Source of the DNA: Bisgaardia hudsonensis
GTDB lineage: Bacteria > Pseudomonadota > Gammaproteobacteria > Enterobacterales > Pasteurellaceae
DNA length: 64,000 nucleotides
NCBI RefSeq assembly: GCF_004345785.1
Contig: NZ_SLXI01000001.1
Location: 1 to 64,000, forward strand
Direction of reading: 5' to 3'
Shown: one piece after another, positions 19,881-29,693 of the stretch
Layout of the letters: each line of letters begins with the position of its first letter
Numbering within the stretch: the stretch's first letter is position 1
Program-made: the position numbers and the translations under genes
The notes under the pieces: model-generated
Databases searched by the model: none
Told to the model about the DNA's origin: nothing
Seen by the model: only the letters and a program-made list of their open reading frames with translations

Positions 19881-21761
19881 TTATTTAGATAACAACTGAT
19901 TTACACGTTTAATAAATGCAGTTGGATTTTCTAATGAACCTCTTTCTGCTAGCATAGCTTGCTCAAGTAATAGTTCAATCCAGTTAGCAAAGGCCTCTTC
20001 ATCAGCAATATCAGCCACTTTTTTAACTAGGTGATGTTCAGGATTTATCTCAAAAGTATATTTTACTTCAGGAACAGATTGCCCTGCGGCTACAAATAAT
20101 TTTGCCATTTGTGTTGTCATTTGATCATTATCTGTTGATACAACTGCTGGCGTATCAGTTAATCGATGAGTTAAGCGGACTTCTTTTACTCTTTCACCTA
20201 ACAATGTTTTTACCCTTTCGATAAAAGAACCAAATTCTTTATCTTGTTCTTTTTGCTGTTCTTCATCTTTGTCAGCAAGCTCACCGAGATCTAAATCTGC
20301 TTTGGTGATAGGTTGTAATTGTTTTCCATCAAATTCAGTTAAATAGCTTAACATCCATTCATCAATGCGATCTGAAAGCAGTAAAACTTCAATATCTTTT
20401 TTATTGAATAATTCTAAGTGTGGGCTATTTTTTGCTGCAATATAGCTATCTGCAGTAATATAGTAAATTGCCTTTTGTCCTTCTTTCATTCTTGCTACAT
20501 AGTCAGTTAATGAAACATTTTGCTCACTACTATCATTTTTAGTCGAAGCAAAACGTAATAACTTAGCAATACTTTCTTTATTGGCAAAATCTTCTGCAGG
20601 TCCTTCTTTTAATACTAAGCCAAACTCTTTCCAAAATTGAAGATATTTTTCTTCATCTTTGGATAGTTTATCTAACATTTGTAGTGATCGTTTTGTTAAT
20701 GCCTTACGTAATGCTGCTGTTACTTTATTGTCTTGTAATATTTCTCGTGAAACATTTAGTGGCAGATCGTTACTATCAATTAAGCCTCGCATAAAGCGTA
20801 AATAATTTGGCATAAATTGCTCAGCATCGTCCATAATAAAAACACGTTGTACATAAAGTTTTAATCCGTGTTTATGTTCACGATTAAATAAATCCCAAGG
20901 TGCTTTAGATGGAACATAGAGTAAACTAGTATATTCTTGGTTTCCTTCTACTCTGTTATGTGCCCATAATAGTGGGTCAGCAAAATCGCTACTTAGGTGT
21001 TTATAAAACGCTTTGTACTCATCGTCAGAAATTTCATTTTTACTACGATTCCAAAGTGCTTCAGCTTTATTGATTTTTTCCCATTTTACGCCCGTTTCTT
21101 TACCTTCATCATCATATTCTTTACTGAGAATTTCCACTGGTAAACCAATATGATCAGAATATTTAGCAATAACATCTCTTAGTCGCCACTCATTAGCAAA
21201 TTCTTTTTCATCTTCTCTTAAATGTAATGTTATTTCAGTTCCACGATCTTTTTTCTCAATATCAGCAACAGAATACTCGCCTTCACCAGTTGATTCCCAA
21301 AGTACACCATTTTCTGATGTGGCTCCAGCTGCTCGAGTTTTTACAGTTACTTTGTCCGCTACAATAAATGCCGAGTAAAAACCGACACCAAATTGCCCGA
21401 TAAGTTGACTATCTTTCGCTTGATCACTGCCAAGTGCAGTCAAAAATTCTTTAGTTCCAGATTTTGCAATTGTTCCTAAGTGATCGATCGCTTGATCACG
21501 AGTCATACCAATTCCATTGTCACTAACTGTAATAGTATTTTTTTTATCATCAAAACTGATGCGAACTTTTAACTCCCCATCCCCTTCATAAAGTTCAGGT
21601 GCTGAAAGTGCTTGAAAGCGTAGCTTGTCTGCGGCATCAGAGGCATTTGAAATAAGCTCACGCAAGAAAATTTCTTTATTAGAATAAAGTGAATGGATCA
21701 TTAGTTGTAGAAGTTGTTTTACTTCAGATTGAAAACCACGAGTTTCTTGATTCTTGTTCAT
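19881..21761 (-). CDS. htpG: molecular chaperone HtpG (Hsp90)
   Basis: Cytosolic Hsp90 of 626 residues. The N-terminal GHKL ATPase domain has [24 protein letters not shown] and the glycine-rich [11 protein letters not shown]. The middle domain has [10 protein letters not shown] and [16 protein letters not shown] with the catalytic arginine. The C-terminal dimerisation domain ends near the protein end, without the eukaryotic MEEVD. Monocistronic between two terminators or gaps. Confidence 0.99.
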   Translation of the reverse strand: MNKNQETRGFQSEVKQLLQLMIHSLYSNKEIFLRELISNASDAADKLRFQALSAPELYEGDGELKVRISFDDKKNTITVSDNGIGMTRDQAIDHLGTIAKSGTKEFLTALGSDQAKDSQLIGQFGVGFYSAFIVADKVTVKTRAAGATSENGVLWESTGEGEYSVADIEKKDRGTEITLHLREDEKEFANEWRLRDVIAKYSDHIGLPVEILSKEYDDEGKETGVKWEKINKAEALWNRSKNEISDDEYKAFYKHLSSDFADPLLWAHNRVEGNQEYTSLLYVPSKAPWDLFNREHKHGLKLYVQRVFIMDDAEQFMPNYLRFMRGLIDSNDLPLNVSREILQDNKVTAALRKALTKRSLQMLDKLSKDEEKYLQFWKEFGLVLKEGPAEDFANKESIAKLLRFASTKNDSSEQNVSLTDYVARMKEGQKAIYYITADSYIAAKNSPHLELFNKKDIEVLLLSDRIDEWMLSYLTEFDGKQLQPITKADLDLGELADKDEEQQKEQDKEFGSFIERVKTLLGERVKEVRLTHRLTDTPAVVSTDNDQMTTQMAKLFVAAGQSVPEVKYTFEINPEHHLVKKVADIADEEAFANWIELLLEQAMLAERGSLENPTAFIKRVNQLLSK

Positions 21762-21845
21762 AAATTATTTCCTTATTATTTTATTAATTAGACGCTCACT
21801 TATATGGAGATAAAGTTACAAATTTCAACTTATTAAATGGAATTA

Positions 21846-22139
21846 TTAGGCTTTAATACTAAGTTGACCAATTTTAACACCAAGTAACCCAAGAGAAATA
21901 GGATCTAAATAATCACCTAAAAATTTGAATAATTCTTCCAATTGAGTAAAAGAGCGGTTGATTTTTACTTGATCTTCTATTTTACGAATAAATTCATAAG
22001 AAATATTCATACCGTCAATATGAGCTAATAACGTTGTATTTATAGTCTCAAAAAAATGGCTTTTAGCACCCTCTTCACCAGGATCGCTGATTCGCACGTT
22101 ACAATTATCAGTAAATAAAATTTCTGTTTTTGTTGACAT
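21846..22139 (-). CDS. uncharacterised 97-residue protein next to arfA
   Basis: A soluble acidic protein starting MSTKTEILFTDNCNVRISDPGEEG, with no signal peptide or membrane segment. Ribosome site AGGAG lies seven bases before the ATG. The C-terminal half (QLEELFKFLGDYLDPISLGLLGVKIGQ) looks helical. It begins 32 bases after the arfA terminator arm, on the same strand, so it may be transcribed by read-through from arfA or its own promoter. Family not recognised. Confidence 0.7.
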   Translation of the reverse strand: MSTKTEILFTDNCNVRISDPGEEGAKSHFFETINTTLLAHIDGMNISYEFIRKIEDQVKINRSFTQLEELFKFLGDYLDPISLGLLGVKIGQLSIKA

Positions 22140-22170
22140 AATTGATTACTCCTATTTATTTATAGCTTAA

Positions 22171-22223
22171 GAAAAACCCGATTATTAATTCTTTAGTAAA
22201 ATAAGAAAGAATTAATAATCGGG
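22171..22223 (-). terminator. arfA internal terminator/RNase III-type hairpin covering the stop codon
   Basis: A perfect 18-base stem (22177-22194 with 22206-22223) and 11-base loop, followed on the minus strand by TTTTTC. The arfA stop codon (22193-22195) sits at the loop edge, so termination or cleavage here leaves an mRNA without a stop codon. Confidence 0.88.
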
Positions 22224-22378
22224 CTTTCATCGCCTCTTTTTGCGTGTTTCGGCTTTCTTTGATAGCTCCCTTTTCCTTTTCGGTTTCGTTCTATCTTCTC
22301 TCTAAAAAGTCGGTCATGCAATAATGCTTTAATGGCATTATCTTTTATCTCACCACGAGTATGTTGATATTTTGTCAT
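22193..22378 (-). CDS. arfA: alternative ribosome-rescue factor A
   Basis: ArfA rescues ribosomes stalled on nonstop mRNA by recruiting RF2, as a backup to tmRNA. The 61-residue frame begins [20 protein letters not shown] and has the essential basic segment [16 protein letters not shown] at 34-49, close to E. coli ArfA. From about codon 52 the mRNA forms a perfect 18-base hairpin that contains the stop codon. In E. coli the equivalent hairpin makes the arfA mRNA nonstop, so full protein accumulates only when tmRNA fails. The truncated product here would keep the active tail. Confidence 0.93.
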   Translation of the reverse strand: MTKYQHTRGEIKDNAIKALLHDRLFREKIERNRKGKGSYQRKPKHAKRGDESPIINSFLFY

Positions 22379-22524
22379 TTTTTTCTCTCATATTTTATTT
22401 TTAATAATATTACTAAATTTTGGAAAGCGATATATGAATAAATATATCGGTGGCGGATTATAGCACTATTTTATTAATAATAGACTAAAATCTTAGAAGA
22501 TAATTCTAAGAAGATGGATGTAAT

Positions 22525-22559
22525 AAAAAATGGAAGTTCTAATGAACTCCCAATTTTTA
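22525..22559 (-). terminator. terminator of the SAM hydrolase gene
   Basis: On the minus strand AAAAATTGGGAGTTC pairs with GAACTTCCATTTTTT across ATTA, with one mismatch and one G-U, directly after the stop codon. The far arm provides the T tract. Confidence 0.75.
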
Positions 22560-22560
22560 A

Positions 22561-23457
22561 TTACTGGCACTTATGTAAAGTTACATTCCAATCTGATCCA
22601 GAATATACTTTATATGTTTCAGAGAAATTATCCATATTCAATGCAAAAGAAACATTTAATAAGCTGTTTAAATAAAGAAGCGGTTTTCCTTCTTTAACAT
22701 CACCAAAACTACTTACATATGGCATTTTACCTGAATATTTTACTATATTTCCCTCTTTGATCTCGACACAAGTAATATCACCTTTTTTAATATTTGATTT
22801 AGTTAATAAATCATCATTTATATTTGTCCACACATTACCGTATTGGATATCTAAAATTGGAATATTACCTTTTAAAGTATCTTGTTCTAGAATTGCTTTC
22901 TGATAAGGTATATTAAGTACTTTATTATCTAATTTTTTACCCACTTCCTCAAATGAAATAGTCTCTGAGGCTAATCTTGCTCCAGTATAAGCATAGACAT
23001 CTCTCCCATGAAAGGTATAAGACTTTTCAGAACCAGGAAGACGATTTTTATTTTCATCAATTTCTCGAATACTATCAATCCCTAGATTTTCAGCAATTAA
23101 GGTTAATGTACCATTGTCAGGTGTCACAAAGTAATGACCTGTTTTTGTTTTAAGTACAACAGATTTACGATCTGTTCCAACACCAGGATCTACAACGCTA
23201 ACAAAGACCGTACCTTTTTTCCAATAAGGCGCTGTTTGGTATAAACGATAAGCTGCTTCCCAAATATTATAAGGGGGGATTTCATGTGTTAAATCAAAGA
23301 TTTTTAAATCTTCATCAACAGAAAATGCGACGCCTTTCATTGCTGAAACGGCACCATCTTTCAAGCTGAAATCTGTTTGTAATACAAGTGCATTATCAGC
23401 TAATACCGAACAAGCACAACTTAAGCCAACAATTAGAGGTAAGAGTTGTTTTTGCAT
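22561..23457 (-). CDS. exported SAM hydrolase (adenosine-forming), DUF62/SalL-like family
   Basis: Family enzymes use a water or halide to split S-adenosylmethionine into adenosine and methionine. 298 residues. Diagnostic segments are LQTDFSLKDG, DLTHEIPPYNI, VVDPGVGTDR, YFVTPDNGTLT and TFHGRDVYAYTGA. The known Asp-Arg-His triad would be Asp90, Arg97 and His150, with the expected spacing of seven between Asp and Arg. Residues 1-20 (MQKQLLPLIVGLSCACSVLA) are a likely signal peptide cleaved before DNAL, so the enzyme is probably periplasmic, where SAM is not normally found. It is monocistronic. Confidence 0.85.
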   Translation of the reverse strand: MQKQLLPLIVGLSCACSVLADNALVLQTDFSLKDGAVSAMKGVAFSVDEDLKIFDLTHEIPPYNIWEAAYRLYQTAPYWKKGTVFVSVVDPGVGTDRKSVVLKTKTGHYFVTPDNGTLTLIAENLGIDSIREIDENKNRLPGSEKSYTFHGRDVYAYTGARLASETISFEEVGKKLDNKVLNIPYQKAILEQDTLKGNIPILDIQYGNVWTNINDDLLTKSNIKKGDITCVEIKEGNIVKYSGKMPYVSSFGDVKEGKPLLYLNSLLNVSFALNMDNFSETYKVYSGSDWNVTLHKCQ

Positions 23458-23560
23458 ATTTTTTCCTTTTTGTGTAGTTATATAATCTAAAACTAATTAT
23501 TACCTTATTTAAATTTATTTGTAAATAACTAAACTGATAGGAACAGTACAAATTAAATTG

Positions 23561-23911
23561 TTATAAAATAGATAATACATTTTCAGGAGGGCGTCCTATG
23601 CACGCTCGTTCACCATTTACTACAATAGGACGTTCTAATAATACTGGATTTTTTACAATCGTTTCTAATAATTCATCCTCGTTTAATTCTGGATTGTCCA
23701 ATGCTAAAGACGTATAAAGTTCATCTTTGATTCTCATCATCTCTCTAGCAGAAGAAATCCCCAGTTTTTTGACTAATTCTTTTAGCTGCTCAAGAGAAAG
23801 TGGATTCTGTAAATATAGTTCTATTGTTGGTTGAATGTTATTTTTTTCTAATAATGCTAATGTTGCTCGACTTTTTGAGCATTTAGGGTTGTGATAAATA
23901 ATGATTTCCAT
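23561..23911 (-). CDS. arsC: arsenate reductase (glutaredoxin-dependent), ArsC family
   Basis: A 116-residue thioredoxin-fold protein with the ArsC nucleophile in YHNPKCSKSR (Cys11), the arginine in LERPIVV, and the C-terminal GRPPENVLSIL. Length and motifs match ArsC rather than the shorter Spx/YffB branch. No arsR or arsB is near, so it may act in general redox metabolism. It is divergent from the PerM-like gene. Confidence 0.9.
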   Translation of the reverse strand: MEIIIYHNPKCSKSRATLALLEKNNIQPTIELYLQNPLSLEQLKELVKKLGISSAREMMRIKDELYTSLALDNPELNEDELLETIVKNPVLLERPIVVNGERACIGRPPENVLSIL

Positions 23912-23987
23912 AAAAAAATCCTTTGTTGATATAAATTATTAAAATTTTACCTTATAATCATAAAAAAGTCTTATTGAAGGATAAATT

Positions 23988-25040
23988 ATGATCGAAATGA
24001 TAAGAAGCTGGTATTATCGCCGATTTACTGATCCACAAGCTATGGCATTGTTTGCTATTCTGCTTTTTAGTTTTATTATAGTTTATTTTTTTAGTAATTT
24101 ACTTGCACCACTTTTAATTGCGATTGTGCTGGCATATTTACTTGAATATCCAATACATTTATTGACTAAAAAGTTAAATTTCCCTAGATTACTGGCTATT
24201 TCACTTGTTATTGGGGGATTTATAGGTATTGTTTTTCTAATGACATTTGTCTTGATTCCTAAATTATGGACTCAGACCGCAAAATTATTAAGTGATCTCC
24301 CTTATATGTTTAATCAATTAAACGGATGGCTAGTATCATTGCCTGAGGCTTATCCTGAGTTAGTGGACTATCAAATGGTTGATGCTTTTTTTACGACATT
24401 TAAAGGAAAAATTCTAGGTTTTGGTGAATCTGCATTAAAATTTTCGATAACTTCTTTACTAAGTCTAGTTACGTTGGGTATTTATGCTTTTCTTGTTCCG
24501 TTGATGATGTTTTTTTTATTAAAAGATAAACAAGAGTTAATGGATTATATTGTAGGTTTTTTACCTAAAAATCGTACATTAGTATCAGAGGTTTGGCGAG
24601 AAATGCAATTACAGATAGCGAATTATATTCGTGGTAAATTATTAGAAATTTTGGTAATGACGATTGTTAGTTATGCTATTTTTTTAATTTTTGGTTTGAA
24701 TTATTCATTATTACTTGCGGTGTCTGTCGGTTTATCTGTATTAGTACCTTATATTGGAGCAGTACTTGTTACTATTCCTTTAGTGATTGTTGCCATCTTT
24801 CAGTTTGGGGTTACGCCAACATTTTGGTATTTAATTACAACTTATATTGTTTCTCAATTACTAGATGGTAATTTATTGGTTCCATTTTTATTTTCAGAGG
24901 CTGTAAACTTACATCCTTTAACAATTATTGTATCTGTTATTATTTTTGGGGGATTGTGGGGTTTTTGGGGGGTATTTTTTGCAATACCATTAGCTACTTT
25001 AGTGAAAGCAGTGGTCCATTCTTGGCCATCAACTGAGTAG
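23988..25040 (+). CDS. AI-2E family transporter (PerM/YdiK-like)
   Basis: A 350-residue polytopic inner-membrane protein with about eight helices. Typical segments are the paired N-terminal helices (residues about 20-75), [17 protein letters not shown], and the C-terminal [21 protein letters not shown] and [20 protein letters not shown]. Some relatives export autoinducer-2 or act in Na+/H+ exchange, but most are uncharacterised. Ribosome site AAGGA. mltF follows by 33 bases in the same direction. Confidence 0.88.
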   Translation: MIEMIRSWYYRRFTDPQAMALFAILLFSFIIVYFFSNLLAPLLIAIVLAYLLEYPIHLLTKKLNFPRLLAISLVIGGFIGIVFLMTFVLIPKLWTQTAKLLSDLPYMFNQLNGWLVSLPEAYPELVDYQMVDAFFTTFKGKILGFGESALKFSITSLLSLVTLGIYAFLVPLMMFFLLKDKQELMDYIVGFLPKNRTLVSEVWREMQLQIANYIRGKLLEILVMTIVSYAIFLIFGLNYSLLLAVSVGLSVLVPYIGAVLVTIPLVIVAIFQFGVTPTFWYLITTYIVSQLLDGNLLVPFLFSEAVNLHPLTIIVSVIIFGGLWGFWGVFFAIPLATLVKAVVHSWPSTE

Positions 25041-25073
25041 AAAGAATGAGTATAAATTAATTGGGTGAATTGA

Positions 25074-26468
25074 TTGAAAGGATTATTTATTAGAATTAGT
25101 TGTGCTATTTTATTATTGCTTTGGGCAATTGATATGGTTTTTCCTTGGCAAAAAGTAATTAGAGATGAGGAAAGTCGTTATACTGCGATTCAAAAACGTG
25201 GGGAGTTAATTTTAGGAACAATTAATAATCCAATTTCTTATTTCATTGACCAAAATGGACAATCAGGCTTGGAATATGAATTAGGTAAGCATTTTGCAGA
25301 TTATCTCGGTGTAAAATTAGATATTAAGGTTTTTGAAAATAGTACTGAGTTATTTAGAGCTTTAGAACAACAACAAATAGATATTGCGGCAGCTAACTTA
25401 TTATATGATTCAAATAAAGCAACTAATTTCCAATTAGGTCCCTCTTATTATAATGCTTCTTGGCAATTAGTTTATAAAAAAGGACAAAAAAGACCTTTAT
25501 CTTTTGGAGATATTGATGGAAAGATAAGTATATCTTCAGGAACGGGTATTAATGAAATTCTCAATTCATTTACAGAGAAATATGCTAGATTAAGTTGGGA
25601 AGAATTAGATAAAACGCAAGAAGAGATATTGTTAAAAGTAGCAGAAGGAAAAATTGATTATGCTATTGCAACAAGCATTGATGTTGCCGCGGTACAGCAA
25701 ATAAGGCCAGAAATATCTGTTGCATTTGATTTAACTGATGAATCAACAGTACATTGGTATTTGGCAAATAATGCGTATAATGAATTACAAGCTGCCTTAT
25801 TAGGTTTTACAAGTATAGCTCTTGAAACAGGTGTTATTGCTAGAATAGAGGAAAAGTATTTTAGTCATTTATCTCAGTTTGATTATGTGGATATTCGCGC
25901 TTATATGAGAGCAATTCAAGATACTCTTCCGACTTATATTGAATTATTTAAAAAGTATCAAGGTAATTTGGATTGGAAATTATTAGCGGCTATTGCTTAT
26001 CAAGAATCTCATTGGGAGCCTAAAGCCACATCTCCAACAGGAGTGAGAGGGATGATGATGCTAACAAAAGCAACTGCCGATAGAATGCAAATCACAGATA
26101 GATTAAATCCCGAACAGAGTATTAAAGCTGGTTCTGAATATATTCATCTATTACTTAATCAAATGCCTAATAGTATTTTAAAAGAAGATAGGATTTGGTT
26201 TGCGTTGGTCGCTTATAATATGGGGTTAGGGCATTTGTTGGATGTAAGGCGCTTAACAAAACAATTAGGAGGAAATCCGGATAATTGGTTAGATGTAAAA
26301 AATAATTTACCTTTACTTGCTGAAAAACGTTACTATTCAAAATTAAAATATGGTTATGCTAGAGGGTATGAGGCATTGCAATATGTTGAAAATATTCGGC
26401 GCTATATGAATAGTATTATCAATTATCATCGAGTAGAAGAAAATATAAAAGATAGTGTAGTAAAATAA
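25074..26468 (+). CDS. mltF: membrane-bound lytic murein transglycosylase F
   Basis: Cleaves peptidoglycan glycan strands to 1,6-anhydro products at the outer membrane. The N-terminal hydrophobic segment (6-25) is followed by a periplasmic solute-binding-like domain (about 36-265) and a C-terminal SLT domain. The catalytic Glu is Glu311 in AYQESHW, with [14 protein letters not shown] and [10 protein letters not shown] after it. The start is TTG (25074), preceded by GGGTGA; no better start fits the E. coli alignment. 464 residues. Confidence 0.95.
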   Translation: MKGLFIRISCAILLLLWAIDMVFPWQKVIRDEESRYTAIQKRGELILGTINNPISYFIDQNGQSGLEYELGKHFADYLGVKLDIKVFENSTELFRALEQQQIDIAAANLLYDSNKATNFQLGPSYYNASWQLVYKKGQKRPLSFGDIDGKISISSGTGINEILNSFTEKYARLSWEELDKTQEEILLKVAEGKIDYAIATSIDVAAVQQIRPEISVAFDLTDESTVHWYLANNAYNELQAALLGFTSIALETGVIARIEEKYFSHLSQFDYVDIRAYMRAIQDTLPTYIELFKKYQGNLDWKLLAAIAYQESHWEPKATSPTGVRGMMMLTKATADRMQITDRLNPEQSIKAGSEYIHLLLNQMPNSILKEDRIWFALVAYNMGLGHLLDVRRLTKQLGGNPDNWLDVKNNLPLLAEKRYYSKLKYGYARGYEALQYVENIRRYMNSIINYHRVEENIKDSVVK

Positions 26469-26485
26469 TAGAGGAAATAATTGTA

Positions 26486-26641
26486 ATGATACGAAAAAGA
26501 AGAACATTTTTAAAACAAAATAAATCACCATCTAACTTTAGAACAAAAAGAACGGCAAGAATAAGACGTCTTAAACTACAAAAAAGACGTATTTGGGAAA
26601 GACAAAGTTTGCAGTTTGTTATTTTGGATATTCATAATTAG
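26486..26641 (+). CDS. small very basic protein (51 residues), unknown
   Basis: A short open frame begins MIRKRRTFLKQNKSPSNFR and ends SLQFVILDIHN. It contains 17 Lys or Arg among 51 residues, nearly all before residue 40. A ribosome site GAGGAA lies nine bases ahead of the ATG, and a perfect terminator starts 6 bases after the stop, so the unit looks like a real gene 17 bases downstream of mltF. It resembles small ribosome- or nucleic-acid-binding proteins only in composition. It could still be chance. Confidence 0.5.
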   Translation: MIRKRRTFLKQNKSPSNFRTKRTARIRRLKLQKRRIWERQSLQFVILDIHN

Positions 26642-26646
26642 AAAAT

Positions 26647-26684
26647 AAAAATGCTCAAATATTAATTTATTTGAGCATTTTTGT
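26647..26684. terminator. bidirectional terminator between the basic ORF and dsbB
   Basis: Perfect 15-base stem AAAAATGCTCAAATA (26647-26661) and its complement (26668-26682) with a six-base loop. Runs of A and T at the outer ends suit both directions. Confidence 0.9.
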
Positions 26685-26687
26685 TCT

Positions 26688-27227
26688 CTAGCTTTCGTTA
26701 AAGATCATTCTTTGTTGCTTTATTTTTTTGAACTGGCTAATCAGCAATAATGAAAATAGAATGATATAACAAGAAAAAATAAAGATTATCCACTGTACCA
26801 TAGAATACCCTAAAAATGACCACACAATGTCACTACAAGAGCCCGTTGGATTAAACATATAGGGAATCCATTTATCTAAAGGAATTGTAGTTGGAAACTC
26901 AGCTAATACAGAACATTGATTCCAAGGCCCTGGATTGATTTGATAATCAAAATGCTTTAATGCTAGTAACAATCCTTTAATGGCACTAAATAAGCCAACA
27001 ATAATAGCAAATAGTCTTATTAGAATAAATCTAGGAAAGATAAAACCGATAATCCCTGAAATGACAATACCCAATAATGCAACCCGTTCATAAATACACA
27101 TGAGACAGGGAGATAGGTCCATTCCATGTTGGAAATAGAGAGCGCATCCTTCTAACAACAATCCAGATAGAATGAGTAGTAGCCAGCTGGTACGTTGTGT
27201 TGATAATATTTTTAAAAATTTGAGCAT
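26688..27227 (-). CDS. dsbB: disulfide bond formation protein DsbB
   Basis: Inner-membrane quinone reductase that reoxidises DsbA. It has four membrane helices. The first redox pair is SPCLMC just after helix 1, followed by IYERVALLG; the second pair of cysteines is in NQCSVL and TGSCSD in the second periplasmic loop. The frame opens at 27233, but AAGGG abuts that ATG; the second ATG (27227), giving MLKFLK as in E. coli DsbB, has correct spacing. nhaB follows upstream as in H. influenzae. Confidence 0.95.
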   Translation of the reverse strand: MLKFLKILSTQRTSWLLLILSGLLLEGCALYFQHGMDLSPCLMCIYERVALLGIVISGIIGFIFPRFILIRLFAIIVGLFSAIKGLLLALKHFDYQINPGPWNQCSVLAEFPTTIPLDKWIPYMFNPTGSCSDIVWSFLGYSMVQWIIFIFSCYIILFSLLLISQFKKIKQQRMIFNES

Positions 27228-27260
27228 TGCCATCCCTTTTGATTATAAGTAATGATGCAT

Positions 27261-28790
27261 TTATCCCAGAAGTTGTAAAGCTAATGGGGTAATCCATGGT
27301 AGAATAAATTCAATTGCTAATAAACCAACTACAGATAAAACGATAGTATAAGGTAGTGCCATATATACCATTCTTCCATAAGATAAATTAATAAGTGGTG
27401 CTAATGATGAAGTTAATAAAAATAAGAAAGCAGCTTGTCCATTTGGTGTTGCCACAGAAGGTAAGTTGGTTCCCGTATTTATTGCTACTGCAAGCAACTC
27501 AAATTGATCTTGAGAAATAATATTTTCAGTAAGCGCTACTTTTGCTTCATTAATATAGACAGTCGCAACAAAAACATTATCTGATATGGAAGAAAGCACG
27601 CCATTAAATACGTAGAACAGAAGTAGTTGAGTATCTTCTGGTGCAGCTAATACAAAATGAATTAATGGGGCAAATAATTTTTGATCAATAATAACTGAAA
27701 CAACAGCAAAAAATACGACCAATAATGCAGTGAATGGTAAGGATTCTTGGAAAGCCTTTCCTAGCTGATGCTCATTTGTCACTCCACAGAATGCTGTGGC
27801 TAAAATAATAACTGTTAATCCAATAATACCAACGGTTGCTAAGTGTAATGCGAGTCCAATGACTAACCAAATACCAACAATGGCTTGTATAATCAATTTC
27901 ATTCTATCTTGCTTAGTCATTTTTTGGCTATTATTGCGATCAAATTTTGCCAAAATGCCCCATACTTTGCGAGGCAGTTTTGAACCATAGCCAAACCATT
28001 TTAATTTTTCTAATAAGACACAAGTAATAATTCCACAAATAAGAGTAGGAAGTGTAACGGGAAGCATTCGGATAAAAAACTCAGCAAAACTCCAATGAGC
28101 TTGTTCTGCGATAATTAAATTCTGAGGTTCTCCAACCATTGTCATTACACCACCCAATGCAGTTCCCACTCCAGAATGCATCATTAAGCTTCGTAAGAAA
28201 GAACGAAATTCTTCCAGTGTTTCTTTGCGATGAATAATATATTTATCATCTTTAATATCATCGGATTCATCGAATCCTCTACCAGATGCAACCTTATGGT
28301 ACACCCCATAAAATCCAATACCAACACTAATGATAACAGCAACAACAGTTAAGGCATCAAGAAAGGCTGATAAAAAGGCCGCACTTAAACAAAATGCAAG
28401 GGATAAAATTATTTTAGAACGGATATTAAGTAACAATTTAGTAAAAACAAATAAAAGTAATTGCTTCATAAAATAAATACCAGCAACCATGAACATTAAT
28501 AGTAGAATTACTTCAAAGTTTGCCATTATTTCTTCTTTTATGTGTTCTGCAGATGTCATTCCAATAATGACAGCTTCTAATGCCAACAGTCCTCCTGGTT
28601 GTAATGGATAGCATTTTAGAGCCATAGCTAAGGTAAATATAAACTCAGCGACGAGAACCCAGCCAGCTAAAAAGGGGCTAACTCCAAAAAATAAAACAGG
28701 GTTAATAATTAAAAAAGAGACTATTGCTATTTTATACCAATCAGGACTGCCTCCTAAAAAATTAACAAGGAAAGCTTTAGTATTGCTCAT
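27261..28790 (-). CDS. nhaB: Na+/H+ antiporter NhaB
   Basis: Inner-membrane sodium/proton antiporter of 509 residues with about twelve helices. Recognised by [41 protein letters not shown] and [33 protein letters not shown] site precedes the ATG. It is divergent from fadR, the arrangement in E. coli and H. influenzae, and dsbB follows with 33 bases between. Confidence 0.98.
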   Translation of the reverse strand: MSNTKAFLVNFLGGSPDWYKIAIVSFLIINPVLFFGVSPFLAGWVLVAEFIFTLAMALKCYPLQPGGLLALEAVIIGMTSAEHIKEEIMANFEVILLLMFMVAGIYFMKQLLLFVFTKLLLNIRSKIILSLAFCLSAAFLSAFLDALTVVAVIISVGIGFYGVYHKVASGRGFDESDDIKDDKYIIHRKETLEEFRSFLRSLMMHSGVGTALGGVMTMVGEPQNLIIAEQAHWSFAEFFIRMLPVTLPTLICGIITCVLLEKLKWFGYGSKLPRKVWGILAKFDRNNSQKMTKQDRMKLIIQAIVGIWLVIGLALHLATVGIIGLTVIILATAFCGVTNEHQLGKAFQESLPFTALLVVFFAVVSVIIDQKLFAPLIHFVLAAPEDTQLLLFYVFNGVLSSISDNVFVATVYINEAKVALTENIISQDQFELLAVAINTGTNLPSVATPNGQAAFLFLLTSSLAPLINLSYGRMVYMALPYTIVLSVVGLLAIEFILPWITPLALQLLG

Positions 28791-28933
28791 TTTACAACCT
28801 CAAATATAATAAAATAATAAAAACGAAGTCATTGTAATTGTAATATTTAGTACTTTCAAGGATAATAAAGAGCATTAATTTTATCACCTATAAAACTGTT
28901 AACTAAATCACATTTTTATTAAGTAGGCATATA

Positions 28934-29659
28934 ATGACAAATAACCAATCCATTTTAAAAGCACAAAGTCCGGCAGGATTGGCTGAAGAATATATAGTTA
29001 TGAGCATCTGGAATAATCATTATCCTCCAGGCTCTGATCTTCCCGCAGAAAGAGAGTTAGCAGAGCGTATAGGTGTTACTCGTACAACCTTGAGAGAAGT
29101 GTTACAACGTTTAGCAAGAGATGGTTGGTTAAATATACAACATGGAAAACCGACGAAAGTAAATAATGTTTGGGAAACTGCGGGACCAAATATTATTGGT
29201 ACATTAATTAAGCTAGATAAGTCAACTGTTCCCACTATTATTTCTAATGTTGTTTCATTGCGAACGAGAATGGGGGAGCATTATATTCCTGAGGCAATAA
29301 AAATGGATTCAGTATCATCATTAAAGCTATTTGAATCATTGCCAAACTTACAAGATGATGAAAATTCTTTCGCAGACTTTGATTACCATCTTTATCGTAG
29401 TTTTACCTTTGTTGCTCAAAAGCCAGTATACGGATTAATTTTAAATAGCTTTAAGGATCTTTATCATAAAGTAGCTATTTTGTTTTTTAGTGAAAAAAAA
29501 TCTCGTAAATTTACTTTATCTTTTTATCATAATTTAGCAGAATGTTGCAAAAATGGAGATTATCAAAAAGCAGCAAAATACTTATCGGATAATAAGGAAA
29601 GAAGTGCTGAGATTTGGAAATCAATGTTAAACCAGTTGCCTGATAATTTTGGAGAATAA
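28934..29659 (+). CDS. fadR: fatty acid metabolism transcriptional regulator FadR
   Basis: GntR-family regulator that senses acyl-CoA, represses fatty acid degradation and activates unsaturated fatty acid synthesis. The winged helix is at residues 10-75 (AEEYIVMSIWNNHYPPGSDLPAEREL, IGVTRTTLREVLQRL), the acyl-CoA domain follows, and the C-terminus is normal. 241 residues. Divergent from nhaB. Confidence 0.97.
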   Translation: MTNNQSILKAQSPAGLAEEYIVMSIWNNHYPPGSDLPAERELAERIGVTRTTLREVLQRLARDGWLNIQHGKPTKVNNVWETAGPNIIGTLIKLDKSTVPTIISNVVSLRTRMGEHYIPEAIKMDSVSSLKLFESLPNLQDDENSFADFDYHLYRSFTFVAQKPVYGLILNSFKDLYHKVAILFFSEKKSRKFTLSFYHNLAECCKNGDYQKAAKYLSDNKERSAEIWKSMLNQLPDNFGE

Positions 29660-29689
29660 TAAAAACGCTCAACTTTGAGCGTTTTTATT
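29658..29689. terminator. bidirectional terminator between fadR and alaA
   Basis: AATAAAAACGCTCAA pairs with TTGAGCGTTTTTATT around CT, a 15-base inverted repeat between two convergent genes. T tracts exist on both strands. Confidence 0.88.
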
Positions 29690-29693
29690 TGTA

